DNA from: Microbacteriaceae bacterium VKM Ac-2854
Lineage (GTDB): Bacteria > Actinomycetota > Actinomycetes > Actinomycetales > Microbacteriaceae
Reading direction: 5' to 3'
Length of the DNA: 64,000 nucleotides
Assembly (NCBI GenBank): GCA_013205085.1
Contig: JABMLH010000002.1
Location: forward strand, 623,425-687,424
Both the position numbers and the translations under genes were made by a program. The notes under the pieces are model-generated. The model was not told the origin of the DNA. It did no database searches and saw only the letters and a program-made list of their open reading frames with translations. Below, piece by piece: positions 8,213-17,048 of the stretch. Numbering within the stretch: the first letter of the stretch is position 1; each line of letters begins with the position of its first letter.

Positions 8213-9733
8213 TCAGCACTGCGGATCCACGGCCGGCACCGTGCCGTCGACGAAGTACGCGTCGACCGCGTCGTTCACGCAGCTGTTCGATTTGTTGTAG
8301 GCCGTGTGCCCCTCGCCCGTGTACGTGATCAGATGCCCGCTGCTCAACTGCGACGCCAGCGCCTGTGCCCAGACGTAGGCCGTCGCCGGGTCGTTCGTGG
8401 TGCCGATCACCAGGATCGGCGCGGCGCCCTCGGCCGCGATCGGCGCTCGGACCCCGGTGAACTTCGCGGGCCAGACGTCGCACTGGATGTCGCCGTACGC
8501 CATGTAGTGCCCGAAGTACGGCGCCGCGGCTTCCACCTCGGCCGCCTCGGCGCGCAGTTGCGCCAGGTCGGAGGTGTAGGCGTAGTCGACGCAGTTGATC
8601 GCGAGGAACGCCTCGGTCGAGTTGTCGGCGTAATCGCCGGCGCCCGTGCGCCCGTTGTACGCGTCGGCGAACTGGAACGCGACGTCGGCCGAGCCCTTCT
8701 GCACATCCGCGAACATGCTCGAGAGCGCGCTCCAGGCCGAAGCGTCGTAGAGCGGGTAGATGATGGCGGTGAAGAGGGTGCTGCTACCCAGCTCGCGGCC
8801 GTCGTTCGCCCGGATCGGGCTCGCGTCGACCCGGTCGAGCATCGCCCGCACATCCGCCATCGCGTCGTCCACGCCGCCCGAGAACGGGCAGTCGTCGGAG
8901 CCGAGGCAGTCCGTCAGGTACGCGCGCAGGGCGCTCTCGAAGCCCTTCGCCTGCTGCGTCACCACGTCGAGGTTGGTCGCGGCGGGATCGAGCGCGCCGT
9001 CGAGCACCAGTCGGCCGACCCGATCCGGGAACAGACCGGCGTAGGTGGCGCCGAGGTAGGTGCCGTAGGAGTAACCGAGGTAGTTCAGGGCCGTGTCACC
9101 GAGCGCGGCGCGGAGCACGTCGAGATCCTTGGCGGCGCTGACGGTGTCGATGTGCGGCAGCAGCGATCCGGAGTTCGCTTCGCAGGCGTCCGCGAAGGCG
9201 GTCGCGGTCGCACGCGAGGCCGCGATCCACTCGTCCGAGCCGCGCTCCCCCGGCACGATGTCGTAGAGGAAGGAGTCCATCTGATCGCCGTCGAAGCAGC
9301 GCACCGCCGTCGACGCGCCGACGCCGCGTGGATCGAAGCCGACGATGTCGTAGTGGTCGCGCAGCTCGCCGTCGACGGCGTAGTCGACGCTGTCGCGGAT
9401 CAGGTCGACCCCCGATCCGCCCGGGCCGCCGGGATTCACCAGCAGCGAGCCGAGCGGGCTGCCGTCGCGCGCGGGGTAGCGCAGCATCGCGATGCTGGCG
9501 GTCTCACCGCTCGGATCCGCCCAGTCCAGCGGGACCGTCGCGTCGGTGCACTGCGCGCCGTCGCCGCACTCCGTCCAGACCAGGGTCTGGCCGTAGAAGG
9601 GCTCGAGCGCGGCGTCGACCCGCTGCGCGGCGGGCGTCGAGGTCGGTCGCACCGGACCGGAGCCGACGAAGCAGCCGGAGAGCAGGAGCGTCGCGACCGC
9701 CAGCAGTGCCGCGGCGGCGAGGCGGCGACTCAC
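8213..9733 (-). CDS. secreted alpha/beta-hydrolase, tripeptidyl-aminopeptidase (TAP/SlpD) type lipoprotein
   Basis: 506 residues. Lipoprotein signal with LLLSGC (Cys21), so anchored outside the cell. The alpha/beta-hydrolase core carries PGGPGGSG (oxyanion region), the nucleophile elbow GYSYG (Ser222), and a C-terminal TAP-like part with Asp in GTTNDPATAY and His in GEGHTAY. This layout is that of Streptomyces Slp/TAP aminopeptidases that release N-terminal peptides. Its start codon overlaps the holB stop by 4 bases (ATGA), so it is the last gene of the topA-tmk-holB operon, an arrangement with no evident functional logic. Confidence 0.9.
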   Translation of the reverse strand: MSRRLAAAALLAVATLLLSGCFVGSGPVRPTSTPAAQRVDAALEPFYGQTLVWTECGDGAQCTDATVPLDWADPSGETASIAMLRYPARDGSPLGSLLVNPGGPGGSGVDLIRDSVDYAVDGELRDHYDIVGFDPRGVGASTAVRCFDGDQMDSFLYDIVPGERGSDEWIAASRATATAFADACEANSGSLLPHIDTVSAAKDLDVLRAALGDTALNYLGYSYGTYLGATYAGLFPDRVGRLVLDGALDPAATNLDVVTQQAKGFESALRAYLTDCLGSDDCPFSGGVDDAMADVRAMLDRVDASPIRANDGRELGSSTLFTAIIYPLYDASAWSALSSMFADVQKGSADVAFQFADAYNGRTGAGDYADNSTEAFLAINCVDYAYTSDLAQLRAEAAEVEAAAPYFGHYMAYGDIQCDVWPAKFTGVRAPIAAEGAAPILVIGTTNDPATAYVWAQALASQLSSGHLITYTGEGHTAYNKSNSCVNDAVDAYFVDGTVPAVDPQC

Positions 9734-10896
9734 GCGGCCACCGTTCGGCGCGAGGCCACCACGAGCATCGCTTCGAGGGCGAGCACCGGGGAGACGTTCG
9801 CGTCGATACGGTGGCGGGCCGTGGCGATCGCGTCGAGGATTCCGAGGGTCTGGGCCGCCGTCGTGGCGCCCGCGAGGGTGTTCATCTCGTTCAGGACTTC
9901 CGTGTTGATGACGCCGCCGACGGCCCCCAGCTGCAGCCGGACGATGTCGCGGTAGAGCGAGAGCAGATCGACGAGGATGCGGTCCAGGCCGTCGCGCAGG
10001 CTGCGGGTGGCCCGCCGCTTCTGGTCCTCCTCCAGCACGCGCAGCTGCGAGCGCAGGGCGGGCGGAACCGTGCCGCCGGGCTCGACGCCGAGCGAGCGCA
10101 GGGTGTGCTCGCGCTCGGCCTCATCGCGTTCGACCGTGATCGCCTTGGCGTCCTCGCCCGCGATCTCCATCAACCGGGCGGCGCCGAGCACCGCATCCGA
10201 CACCCCACGCAGGCGCAACGCGATCTGCAGGGTCTCGTCGCGGCGTTCGCGCGCGGACTCGTTCGTGGCGAGACGGTGCGCCATGCCGATGTGGCTCTGG
10301 GCCTGGCGCGCCGCCCGTTCGGCGGTGGCGGCGTCCACGCCGTCGCGGCGCTCCAGCAGGGCGGCGACGTCGTCGATGCCCGGCACCTTGAGTCGCACCG
10401 AGCGCACGCGGGAGCGGATGGTCGGCAGCAGGTCGGCCTCGCTGGGGGCGCAGAGGATCCAGACCGTGCGCTCCGGCGGCTCCTCGAGCGCCTTGAGCAG
10501 CACGTTCGACGTACGCTCCGCCATCCGATCCGCGTCTTCGATCACCATCACCCGATAGCGCGAGACGGAGGGGGAGTAGGCGGAGCTGGTGACGAGTTTG
10601 CGCACCTCGTCGATCGCGATCACGACCCGGTCGGTGGCGAGAACGGTGAGGTCGGGATGCGAGCGCGCCGCGACCTGGGCGCAGTCGGGGCACTCGCCGC
10701 AGCCGCCGAAGCGGCACAGCAGCGACGACGCGAAGGCGTAGGCGAGGTTCGAGCGGCCGGAGCCGGGCGGGCCGGTGATCAGCCACGCGTGCGTCATCGA
10801 GGAGGACTCGTCACCGGCCGCCGTGCGCGGGCTGGACGCCGCACGCAAGGCCTCGGTCGCCTCGCTCTGGCCGACGAGTTCGCTCCACACGTTCAT
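9730..10896 (-). CDS. holB: DNA polymerase III subunit delta'
   Basis: About 388 residues from ATG at 10896 (MNVWSELVGQ), ten bases after the tmk stop; an ATG/GTG at 10926 would overlap tmk by 20 bases and is less likely. Clamp-loader AAA+ subunit: P-loop TGPPGSGRSN, zinc-binding cysteines CRFGGCGECPDC, Walker B-like VIEDADRM, and sensor segment LKALEEPPE. It works with DnaX (57230-59533, same window) to load the beta clamp at the replication fork. Part of the translationally linked topA-tmk-holB unit. Confidence 0.94.
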   Translation of the reverse strand: MNVWSELVGQSEATEALRAASSPRTAAGDESSSMTHAWLITGPPGSGRSNLAYAFASSLLCRFGGCGECPDCAQVAARSHPDLTVLATDRVVIAIDEVRKLVTSSAYSPSVSRYRVMVIEDADRMAERTSNVLLKALEEPPERTVWILCAPSEADLLPTIRSRVRSVRLKVPGIDDVAALLERRDGVDAATAERAARQAQSHIGMAHRLATNESARERRDETLQIALRLRGVSDAVLGAARLMEIAGEDAKAITVERDEAEREHTLRSLGVEPGGTVPPALRSQLRVLEEDQKRRATRSLRDGLDRILVDLLSLYRDIVRLQLGAVGGVINTEVLNEMNTLAGATTAAQTLGILDAIATARHRIDANVSPVLALEAMLVVASRRTVAA

Positions 10897-10906
10897 GCCG
10901 TCAAGG

Positions 10907-11554
10907 CTATCGAGCGGCACCGACATCGAACGCGCCGCCGAGCAGCGGTGTCACCCGGTCGCGGACGCGCGTCGCGATCTCGTCGATCGGCAGGCCGGCG
11001 TCGAGCACCAGGAAGCGCTCGGGCTCCGCGGCGGCGATGGCCAGGAACGCCTGGCGCACCCGCTCGTGGAACTCGTTCTTCTCGGCCTCGAGCCGGTCGT
11101 AGCGGGTGCGCGCCGCGTCCAACCGCGCCCGCGCCGTGAGCGGGTCGAGGTCGAGCAGTACCGTCAGGTCGGGGCGGAAGCCTTCGGTGGCCCACTCGGA
11201 GAGCCGACGCACCTCGCCGCCGTCGAGCACCCGTCCGGCGCCCTGGTAGGCGACGGACGAGTCGATGTAGCGATCCTGGATCACCACCTCGCCGCGCTCG
11301 ATCGCGGGCCGGACCTTGGTCGCGATGTGCTGGGCGCGGTCGGCCGCGTACAGCAGCGCCTCGGCGCGCGGATCCACCTCGCCGCGGTGGTGCAGCACGA
11401 TCTCGCGGATCTGCACGCCGACTTCCGTGCCACCCGGCTCCCGGGTGCGCACAACGGTCTCGCCGCGCTGCTGCAGCCACTCGGTCAGCAGCTCGGCCTG
11501 CGTGGTCTTGCCCGATCCGTCGCCGCCCTCGAGCGTGATGAACAGGCCGGTCAC
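10907..11554 (-). CDS. tmk: thymidylate kinase
   Basis: 215 residues, standard length. Phosphorylates dTMP to dTDP. P-loop EGGDGSGKTT at residues 9-18, the dTMP-binding REPGGTEVG and the DR(Y) motif in QDRYIDSSVAYQG, followed by the LID segment ARTRYDRLEAEKNEFH. The start ATG overlaps the topA stop (ATGA at 11551-11554). Confidence 0.97.
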   Translation of the reverse strand: MTGLFITLEGGDGSGKTTQAELLTEWLQQRGETVVRTREPGGTEVGVQIREIVLHHRGEVDPRAEALLYAADRAQHIATKVRPAIERGEVVIQDRYIDSSVAYQGAGRVLDGGEVRRLSEWATEGFRPDLTVLLDLDPLTARARLDAARTRYDRLEAEKNEFHERVRQAFLAIAAAEPERFLVLDAGLPIDEIATRVRDRVTPLLGGAFDVGAAR

Positions 11555-14439
11555 TGCGCCGCGGGGCCCGAGGCCTTGGTGGCGCGAGCGGTCGCCGGCT
11601 TGGCGGTGGCCTTGGCGGCCGTCGCCTTCGCGGTGCTCGCGCGCGTCGTGGTCGCCTTCGCCGCCGTGGTCTTGGTCGCCGTGGTCTTGGTCGCCGTCGC
11701 CTTAGCGGTAGTCGCCTTCGCCGCGGGCTTCTTGGCCGGGGCGCGCTTGGCCGGGGCCTTCTTCGCCGGACCCTTCGCCCGCTTGTCCGCCAGCATCTGC
11801 ACGGCCCGGTCGAAGTCGATCTCGTCGATCGATTCGGTCTTCGGGATCGTCACATTGGTCTCGCCGTCGGTGACGTAGGCGCCGAAGCGGCCGTCGCGGA
11901 TCCGGATCGGCTTGCCGCTGACCGGGTCCGCCTCGAACTCCTTCAGGGCGCTCGACGCCTTGCGGGCGCCGTACTTGGGCTCCGCCAGCAGCGCCAGCGC
12001 GCCGGCCAGGTCGATCTCGAAGATCTGGTCCTCACCGGTGAGCGAGCGGGTGTCCGTGCCCTTCTTGATATACGGGCCGTAGCGTCCGTTCGCCGCGAGG
12101 ATGGGCTCGCCGGACTCCGGGTCCTCGCCGATCGTGCGCGGCAGGTCGAGCAGCTTCAACGCCGTCGTCAGGTCGAGCGACGCGAGGTCCATCGACTTGA
12201 ACAGAGAGGCGGTGCGCGGCTTCTCGGCCGCGGCGGCCTTGGTGCCGCGCTTGGCGGGAGCCTTCTTGACCACCTCGGCGACCTCGCCCGTCGTCGCGTC
12301 GACGACGGGGTCGGGCTCGGGGTCCGCCTCGGTCACATAGGGGCCGAAACGGCCGTCCTTCGCGAGCACGATCTTGCCGGTCTCGGGGTTGCTGCCGAGC
12401 ACGCGGTCGGTCTGCACCGGCGCCTCGACGAGTTCGTGCGCCTTCGCGGCGGTGAGCTCGTCCGGGGCCAGCTCCTGCGGCAGGTTGATCCGGCGCGGCG
12501 TGCCCTCGACGCCCTCGGACTCCCCCTCGATCACCTCGAGGTAGGGGCCGTACTTGCCGATCCGCAGCGTGATCTCGTCGTCGATGCGGATGGAGTTGAT
12601 GCTGCGCGCGTCGATCTCGCCCAGGTTGTCCACCACGTTGCGCAGGCCCGGCTGGGCTCCGCCGCCGAAGTAGAACTTGGTCAGCCAGTCGACCCGGTCC
12701 TCCTGGCCGTCGGCGATCTTGTCGAGGTCGCCCTCCATCTCGGCGGTGAAGTCGTATTCGACCAGGTCGGAGAAGAAGTCCTCCAGCAGCCGCACGACCG
12801 AGAACGCGATCCAGTTCGGCACCAGTGCGGTACCTCGGGGCGTCACGTAACCGCGATCGACGATGGTGGTGATGATCGAGGCGTAGGTGGAGGGGCGCCC
12901 GATACCGAGCTCTTCGAGCGTCTTGACCAGGCTCGCCTCGGTGTAACGCGGCGGCGGCGAGGTCTCGTGGCCCTTGGGCTCGATCTCGGCGATGGCGAGC
13001 GCCTGGCCCTGCGACAGGTTCGGCAGCTTGGCCTCGGCCTGTTCGCGGTTGCTGTGGCGTTCCTCGTCCTGGCCCTCCTCGTAGGCGAGCAGGAAGCCGC
13101 GGAAGGTGATCACGGTGCCGGAGGCGGTGAACTCGGCGAGCTGAGCGCGGTCACCCTTCGGCGCGGCCTCGATCGAGACGGTCGCGGTCGAGCCCTTGGC
13201 GTCGGCCATCTGCGAGGCGACGGTGCGCTTCCAGATCAGGTCGTACAGGCGGTGGTCGTTGCCGCGCAGGGTGCCCGCGAGCTGATCCGGCGTGCGGAAC
13301 GTCTCGCCGGCGGGGCGGATCGCCTCGTGCGCCTCCTGAGCGCTCTTGTTCTTGCCGGCGTAGACGCGCGGCTTGTCCGGAACGGTCTCGGCCCCGTAGA
13401 GCGAGGCGGCCTGGCTGCGAGCGGCGTTGATCGCCTGCTGCGAGAGCGACGGCGAGTCGGTTCGCATATACGTGATGTAGCCGTTCTCGTACAGCGACTG
13501 CGCGACGCTCATCGTCTGGCGAGCCGAGAAGCGGAGCTTGCGCGCCGCCTCCTGCTGCAGCGTCGAGGTGGTGAACGGGGCGGCGGGACGGCGTGAGTAG
13601 GGCTTGGACTCGATGCCGGTCACGGTCACCGTTGTCGCGGCGTCCTGCAGCGCGGCGACGAGTTCGGTGGCCGACGCCTCCGTGAGCACGGTGACGTCGC
13701 TCTTGAGCTGACCCTTGTCGTCGAAGTCGCGGCCGCTGCCGACGCGCTTACCGGCCAGGCGCGCCAGGCGGGCGTCGAAGGTCGCCTTCGCGTCGTCCAG
13801 CGGTGCGAGCACGGTCGCGAGGTCCCAGTAGCTCGCCGAGACGAAGGCGAGACGCTCGCGCTCACGGTCGACGACGAGGCGGGTCGCCGCGGACTGCACG
13901 CGGCCGGCGGACAAGCCGGGCCCGACCTTGCGCCAGAGCACCGGCGAGATCTCGTAGCCGTACAAACGGTCCAGGATGCGGCGGGTCTCCTGCGCGTCGA
14001 CCAGGGCGGTGTCGATGTCGCGCGTGTTGTCGCGCGCCTTCTGGATCGCATCCTTGGTGATCTCGTGGAAGACCATGCGGTGCACGGGCACCTTGGGCTT
14101 GAGCTCCTGCAGCAGGTGCCACGCGATGGCCTCGCCCTCGCGGTCCTCATCAGTTGCGAGGTACAGCTCGTCGGCGCCCTTCAGCGCGCGCTTGAGATCG
14201 GCGACCGTCTTCTTCTTCTGATCGGAGACCACGTAGTACGGCTCGAACTTGTTGTCGACGTCGACGGAGAACTTGCCCAGGCCGCCGGTCTTCAGCTCCG
14301 GGGGCAGGTTCTTGGGCTCGATGAGGTCGCGGATGTGACCCACCGAGGCGAGCACCTCGTAGCCGTCGCCCAGGTATTGGGCGATCGTCTTCGCCTTCGC
14401 GGGCGACTCGACGATCACGAGCTTCTTCGTGCCAGGCAC
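11551..14439 (-). CDS. topA: DNA topoisomerase I
   Basis: 962 residues from GTG at 14439 (VPGTKKLVIVESPAK), preceded by AGGAG; longer in-frame readings run into sequence with no homology. Relaxes negative supercoils. TOPRIM domain with Glu11 and the DxDxE set Asp97/Asp99/Glu101 in TDEDREGEA; the DNA-cleaving Tyr324 is in YITYMRTDSP. Residues from about 600 carry several Topo-C repeats (GRFGPYVTEAD, GRYGPYIKKGTD, GRFGAYVTDGE). The last about 80 residues are a Lys/Ala/Thr-rich basic tail (AKKAPAKRAPAKKPAAK...), typical of actinobacterial TopA and used for processive relaxation. First gene of the topA-tmk-holB operon. Confidence 0.97.
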   Translation of the reverse strand: MPGTKKLVIVESPAKAKTIAQYLGDGYEVLASVGHIRDLIEPKNLPPELKTGGLGKFSVDVDNKFEPYYVVSDQKKKTVADLKRALKGADELYLATDEDREGEAIAWHLLQELKPKVPVHRMVFHEITKDAIQKARDNTRDIDTALVDAQETRRILDRLYGYEISPVLWRKVGPGLSAGRVQSAATRLVVDRERERLAFVSASYWDLATVLAPLDDAKATFDARLARLAGKRVGSGRDFDDKGQLKSDVTVLTEASATELVAALQDAATTVTVTGIESKPYSRRPAAPFTTSTLQQEAARKLRFSARQTMSVAQSLYENGYITYMRTDSPSLSQQAINAARSQAASLYGAETVPDKPRVYAGKNKSAQEAHEAIRPAGETFRTPDQLAGTLRGNDHRLYDLIWKRTVASQMADAKGSTATVSIEAAPKGDRAQLAEFTASGTVITFRGFLLAYEEGQDEERHSNREQAEAKLPNLSQGQALAIAEIEPKGHETSPPPRYTEASLVKTLEELGIGRPSTYASIITTIVDRGYVTPRGTALVPNWIAFSVVRLLEDFFSDLVEYDFTAEMEGDLDKIADGQEDRVDWLTKFYFGGGAQPGLRNVVDNLGEIDARSINSIRIDDEITLRIGKYGPYLEVIEGESEGVEGTPRRINLPQELAPDELTAAKAHELVEAPVQTDRVLGSNPETGKIVLAKDGRFGPYVTEADPEPDPVVDATTGEVAEVVKKAPAKRGTKAAAAEKPRTASLFKSMDLASLDLTTALKLLDLPRTIGEDPESGEPILAANGRYGPYIKKGTDTRSLTGEDQIFEIDLAGALALLAEPKYGARKASSALKEFEADPVSGKPIRIRDGRFGAYVTDGETNVTIPKTESIDEIDFDRAVQMLADKRAKGPAKKAPAKRAPAKKPAAKATTAKATATKTTATKTTAAKATTTRASTAKATAAKATAKPATARATKASGPAAQ

Positions 14440-14705
14440 AGTTCTCCTATATATGTCTACGTCTTCGGGTGACGGCGTCCGAGCGTGCGGCGATGCGGAC
14501 GTTCTCACGGCTCCGAAGCGAGGGCGGGGATGCCGTCGCGACGGCGTCGGTGCTCGGGTGTCCGACAGGCACACCATACACACGAACGTCACGGGTATGC
14601 GGCGAGCGGGGCGCCGCCGCCGCCGTTTCGAGCGCCCCGCGGGCTCGCCTGTGCGCTTCATGACAGCCCCTTGCCGTCGCTCTCCGGATGAGGAGAATAA
14701 CGAGC

Positions 14706-14960
14706 ATGGCAACGACGCACACTGAAACAGAGACCTCTTCGGCCTACACCGCGAAGCTCGTGGACGGCCCGCTCGAGGGCAAGACCATCCGCACCTCCTT
14801 CCTCGATTCGGGCGACCCTCAGGCTCGTCTCGAACTCGCCGCCCCCGTCGGCTCGAAGCACTACGTCTATCTGCGCACCGGCGGCATGGAGCACGAGGAG
14901 GGCGCGGGATCCCGCCCCACCGCGGTGGAGTACCGCTACCAGCAGGTCATCGCCGGCTGA
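14706..14960 (+). CDS. conserved hypothetical small acidic protein
   Basis: 84 residues from ATG at 14706 (MATTHTETET), with GAGGAG 9-10 bases upstream; an ATG at 14688 precedes that ribosome site and is rejected. No signal peptide or membrane segment. The part AYTAKLVDGPLEGKTI then TSFLDSGDPQARLELAA looks like a compact beta-rich domain. I do not recognise a function. Divergent from topA, so the 14440-14700 gap should hold both promoters. Confidence 0.7.
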   Translation: MATTHTETETSSAYTAKLVDGPLEGKTIRTSFLDSGDPQARLELAAPVGSKHYVYLRTGGMEHEEGAGSRPTAVEYRYQQVIAG

Positions 14961-14981
14961 GGCCGCTCGATCGGGGGCCAG

Positions 14982-15038
14982 GGGCCCGGTTTCTCCTGGG
15001 GCGCGGACGAATCGCGCCGTGCAGGAGAATCCGGGCCC
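14982..15038. terminator. bidirectional intrinsic terminator
   Basis: Long inverted repeat: GGGCCCGGTTTCTCCTG (left) against CAGGAGAATCCGGGCCC (right) with one mismatch, and an inner GGCGCG/CGCGCC stem; TTTCG follows. It separates the small plus-strand gene from the convergent TadE-like gene. Confidence 0.75.
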
Positions 15039-15046
15039 TTTCGTCC

Positions 15047-15397
15047 TCATCCGGGACGATCCTCCTGCGGCGGCCCGGCCCTGGCCCGGGCCGACGCTCT
15101 GAGGCCGAGGTAGCCGGCGGAGGCGGTGATGCGGGACTCGAGGCCCGTCACCTCGCAGGAGTCGATCGCCGCCGCCATCACCGCCGCCACCTCTGCCGCC
15201 AGCGCGCACGGCTCGCCGGCGGCGAAGCCCGAAGCGGCGTCCGCGGCGGCGAGGGCCGCCGCATCCGCTACCGCCGCCGCGCGCTGCTGCACGGCGAACA
15301 ATCCGCTGACCCCGAGCCAGGCCCCGCTCAGCAGCACGATCGCCGCGGTGACCCCGATGAGCACTACGCCGGCCGAGCCGCGGTCGCGCCGGCTCAC
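15047..15397 (-). CDS. TadE-like protein of the secretion/helicase neighbourhood (Rv3654c type)
   Basis: 116 residues. One N-terminal hydrophobic helix (GVVLIGVTAAIVLLSGAWLG) after MSRRDRGSA, then Ala-rich AAAVADAAALAAADAA, the signature of the Rv3654c-like TadE/TadG minor pilins. Unlike its two neighbours it lacks a Glu at position +5 after the Gly. Its ATG overlaps the stop of the TadE gene. Last gene of the mini-Tad unit; probably a minor component of the Flp-like pilus or secretion apparatus. Confidence 0.82.
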   Translation of the reverse strand: MSRRDRGSAGVVLIGVTAAIVLLSGAWLGVSGLFAVQQRAAAVADAAALAAADAASGFAAGEPCALAAEVAAVMAAAIDSCEVTGLESRITASAGYLGLRASARARAGPPQEDRPG

Positions 15398-15744
15398 TTT
15401 CCGCCGCCCAACGCGCAGGAGCGCACCGTCACCGGCACGGAGAGCGCCGGAACCGGATGCACCACCGCCCCGACGTCGACGCAGACGAGTTCTCCTTCCG
15501 CGCCGGTCACGACGGATGCTGCAGGATCGACCCGGGCGACGGGCGCAGCGACATCCGCGTCGCCGCGCCCGAGCGCGCGCGCCGAGTCCGCCGCCGCGTC
15601 CACCAGGCGCGTGTACTGTGCCGTCGCCGCGACCGCGCCGACGCAGAGCGCCAGGACAACGATCACCGCGGGCAGCACGACCGCGAACTCGGCGGTCACC
15701 GAGCCGCGCTCACCGGCCACGACGCAGCGCCTGCGCCGGCTCAC
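15394..15744 (-). CDS. TadE-family pseudopilin
   Basis: 116 residues from GTG at 15744, overlapping the DUF4244 stop (GTGA). After the short basic leader VSRRRRCVVAGERG comes SVTAEFAVVLPAVIVVL: a Gly followed by Ser and Glu at +5, which matches the class-III prepilin cleavage pattern of Flp/TadE proteins, then one membrane helix. The periplasm-side part has three Cys-containing segments. No prepilin peptidase (TadV) is visible in the window, so it must be encoded elsewhere. Confidence 0.85.
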   Translation of the reverse strand: MSRRRRCVVAGERGSVTAEFAVVLPAVIVVLALCVGAVAATAQYTRLVDAAADSARALGRGDADVAAPVARVDPAASVVTGAEGELVCVDVGAVVHPVPALSVPVTVRSCALGGGK

Positions 15745-15944
15745 CCGTCGTAGCTGAGCGCGCGGGTGACCAGGTCGGTCAGGATGGTCTTGACCTCGTC
15801 GCCCTTCAGGATGATCACGAGCAGGCCGGCGAAGCCGACGGCGGCCATCGTCGCGATCGCGTACTCGGCGGTGGCCGATCCGGTGTCGTCGCTCAGTCGT
15901 GCGCTGAGCTGCTGGAATCGGGTGGACTGGCTGATGCTGGTCAT
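15741..15944 (-). CDS. DUF4244 Flp-like pilin
   Basis: 67 residues. The short cytoplasmic leader ends DDTG, followed by SATAEYAIATMAAVGFAG: cleavage after Gly would leave Ser1 and Glu5, as in Flp major pilins, with a hydrophobic helix after it. DUF4244 proteins (Rv3656c in M. tuberculosis) are the putative major pilins of actinobacterial Tad loci. It is coupled to the TadE gene but separated from the TadB/C gene by about 150 bases, so it may have its own promoter, as expected for a pilin needed in excess. Confidence 0.88.
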   Translation of the reverse strand: MTSISQSTRFQQLSARLSDDTGSATAEYAIATMAAVGFAGLLVIILKGDEVKTILTDLVTRALSYDG

Positions 15945-16041
15945 GTGGTTCTCTGCCTTCTTCGACGGGCCGACCCTCCGGCCGACCCCGTTCCGTCGCC
16001 CCCGACTCCTCCAGCCTGCCTCCTCCCGGGCGCCGCGAGCC

Positions 16042-16082
16042 CGATCCGTGGATAACTCCGCGATCCCGCGTCTGTGGAGGAG
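16042..16082 (-). promoter_or_regulatory. repeated motif upstream of the pilin gene
   Basis: On the minus strand: CTCCTCCACAG, 11 variable bases, GGAGTTATCCACGGATC. A near-identical block lies at 18081-18122 upstream of tadA. The TTATCCAC and TCCACAG parts resemble DnaA boxes in opposite halves. About 98 bases upstream of the DUF4244 start. Confidence 0.5.
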
Positions 16083-16097
16083 CCTCGACGCCGCGCC

Positions 16098-17048
16098 CTA
16101 GCCGAACGACACCCCGCCCGCGCCGAGGGTCGAGCCGAGCACGGCGATCACCATCGGGGCGACGCCGAGCAGCATGAAGGCGGGCAGGATGCACACCCCG
16201 AGCGGCAGCATCAGCGTCACCGAGAGCGCGGCAGCGGCCCGCTGCCCCTCCGAGCGGGCGCGCCGACGGGCCAGCGCGGCCTCGCTGCGCAGCAACGCCG
16301 CCGCGGGGACGCCGGCGCGGACCGCGAGCTCCAGCACCTCGTCCGCCGCATTCGTCTCCGCCTCCGCGAGCCCCGCATCCGCCAGTGCCGCCGACACGCA
16401 ATCCCGGGCCCGCTGTACCGAGACACCGCCGCTCAGCGCGACGGCCAACAGATCCAACGCAAGACCCGGAGCCGGGTCGACCGGCGTCGCACGGCGCACC
16501 AGGACGCGGGTCCACCATCGCGCGAGCCCCGTCAACCCCGCTCCGAGGCCGAGACAGACCAGACCGGGCACGGTGCCGAACAACACCCCGAACGAATCGA
16601 AGCCGAGCGCCGCGCCGAAAACCAGCGCGACGACCGGCAGCAGACCCACCACCGTGCCGGCGGAGCGCGGGCCGGCCAACGCGACAGCGACATCCCGACG
16701 GGCCTGACCGAGTTCGCGCATCCCCTCGGACAGCGCTGCGAAGCTCGCCGCGACCGGCGCTCCAGTCTCCGCCGCGACCCGCCAGGCGGCGGCGAGCGCC
16801 GCCCACGCCGTCGGATCGACGGATGCCGTCGCTCGTATCGCCGCCGGCACGTCGCCGCCGCGCGCCGCCTCCTCCGCCATGCCCCGCACCATCCGCCGCC
16901 GAGCCGCCGCAGCCCGCCCGGGTTCGGCGCGCAGTGCCGCGAGGTTCGCCAGTGCGGAGGCGGGCGACACCCCCGCTGACAGTAGGACGGACAGGCGTTG
17001 CGCGACCGCGGCGACGGCCTCGATCTCAGGATCCTCATCGCGGCTCAT
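16098..17048 (-). CDS. type II secretion F-family membrane protein (TadB/TadC-like)
   Basis: 316 residues from ATG at 17048, overlapping the tadA stop by 4 bases. Inner-membrane platform of the Tad pilus. The C-terminal half (PGLALDLLAVALSGGVSVQRA onward) is a recognisable GspF domain ending in two membrane helices (LSVTLMLPLGVCILPAFMLLG). The N-terminal half has a second GspF-like helical pattern (LSVLLSAGVSPASALANL, then GGDVPAAIRA) and two helices near 135-185. M. tuberculosis has two separate genes here (266 and 191 residues); this one looks like a fusion of both, or a TadC with a shortened TadB. Confidence 0.85.
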   Translation of the reverse strand: MSRDEDPEIEAVAAVAQRLSVLLSAGVSPASALANLAALRAEPGRAAAARRRMVRGMAEEAARGGDVPAAIRATASVDPTAWAALAAAWRVAAETGAPVAASFAALSEGMRELGQARRDVAVALAGPRSAGTVVGLLPVVALVFGAALGFDSFGVLFGTVPGLVCLGLGAGLTGLARWWTRVLVRRATPVDPAPGLALDLLAVALSGGVSVQRARDCVSAALADAGLAEAETNAADEVLELAVRAGVPAAALLRSEAALARRRARSEGQRAAAALSVTLMLPLGVCILPAFMLLGVAPMVIAVLGSTLGAGGVSFG

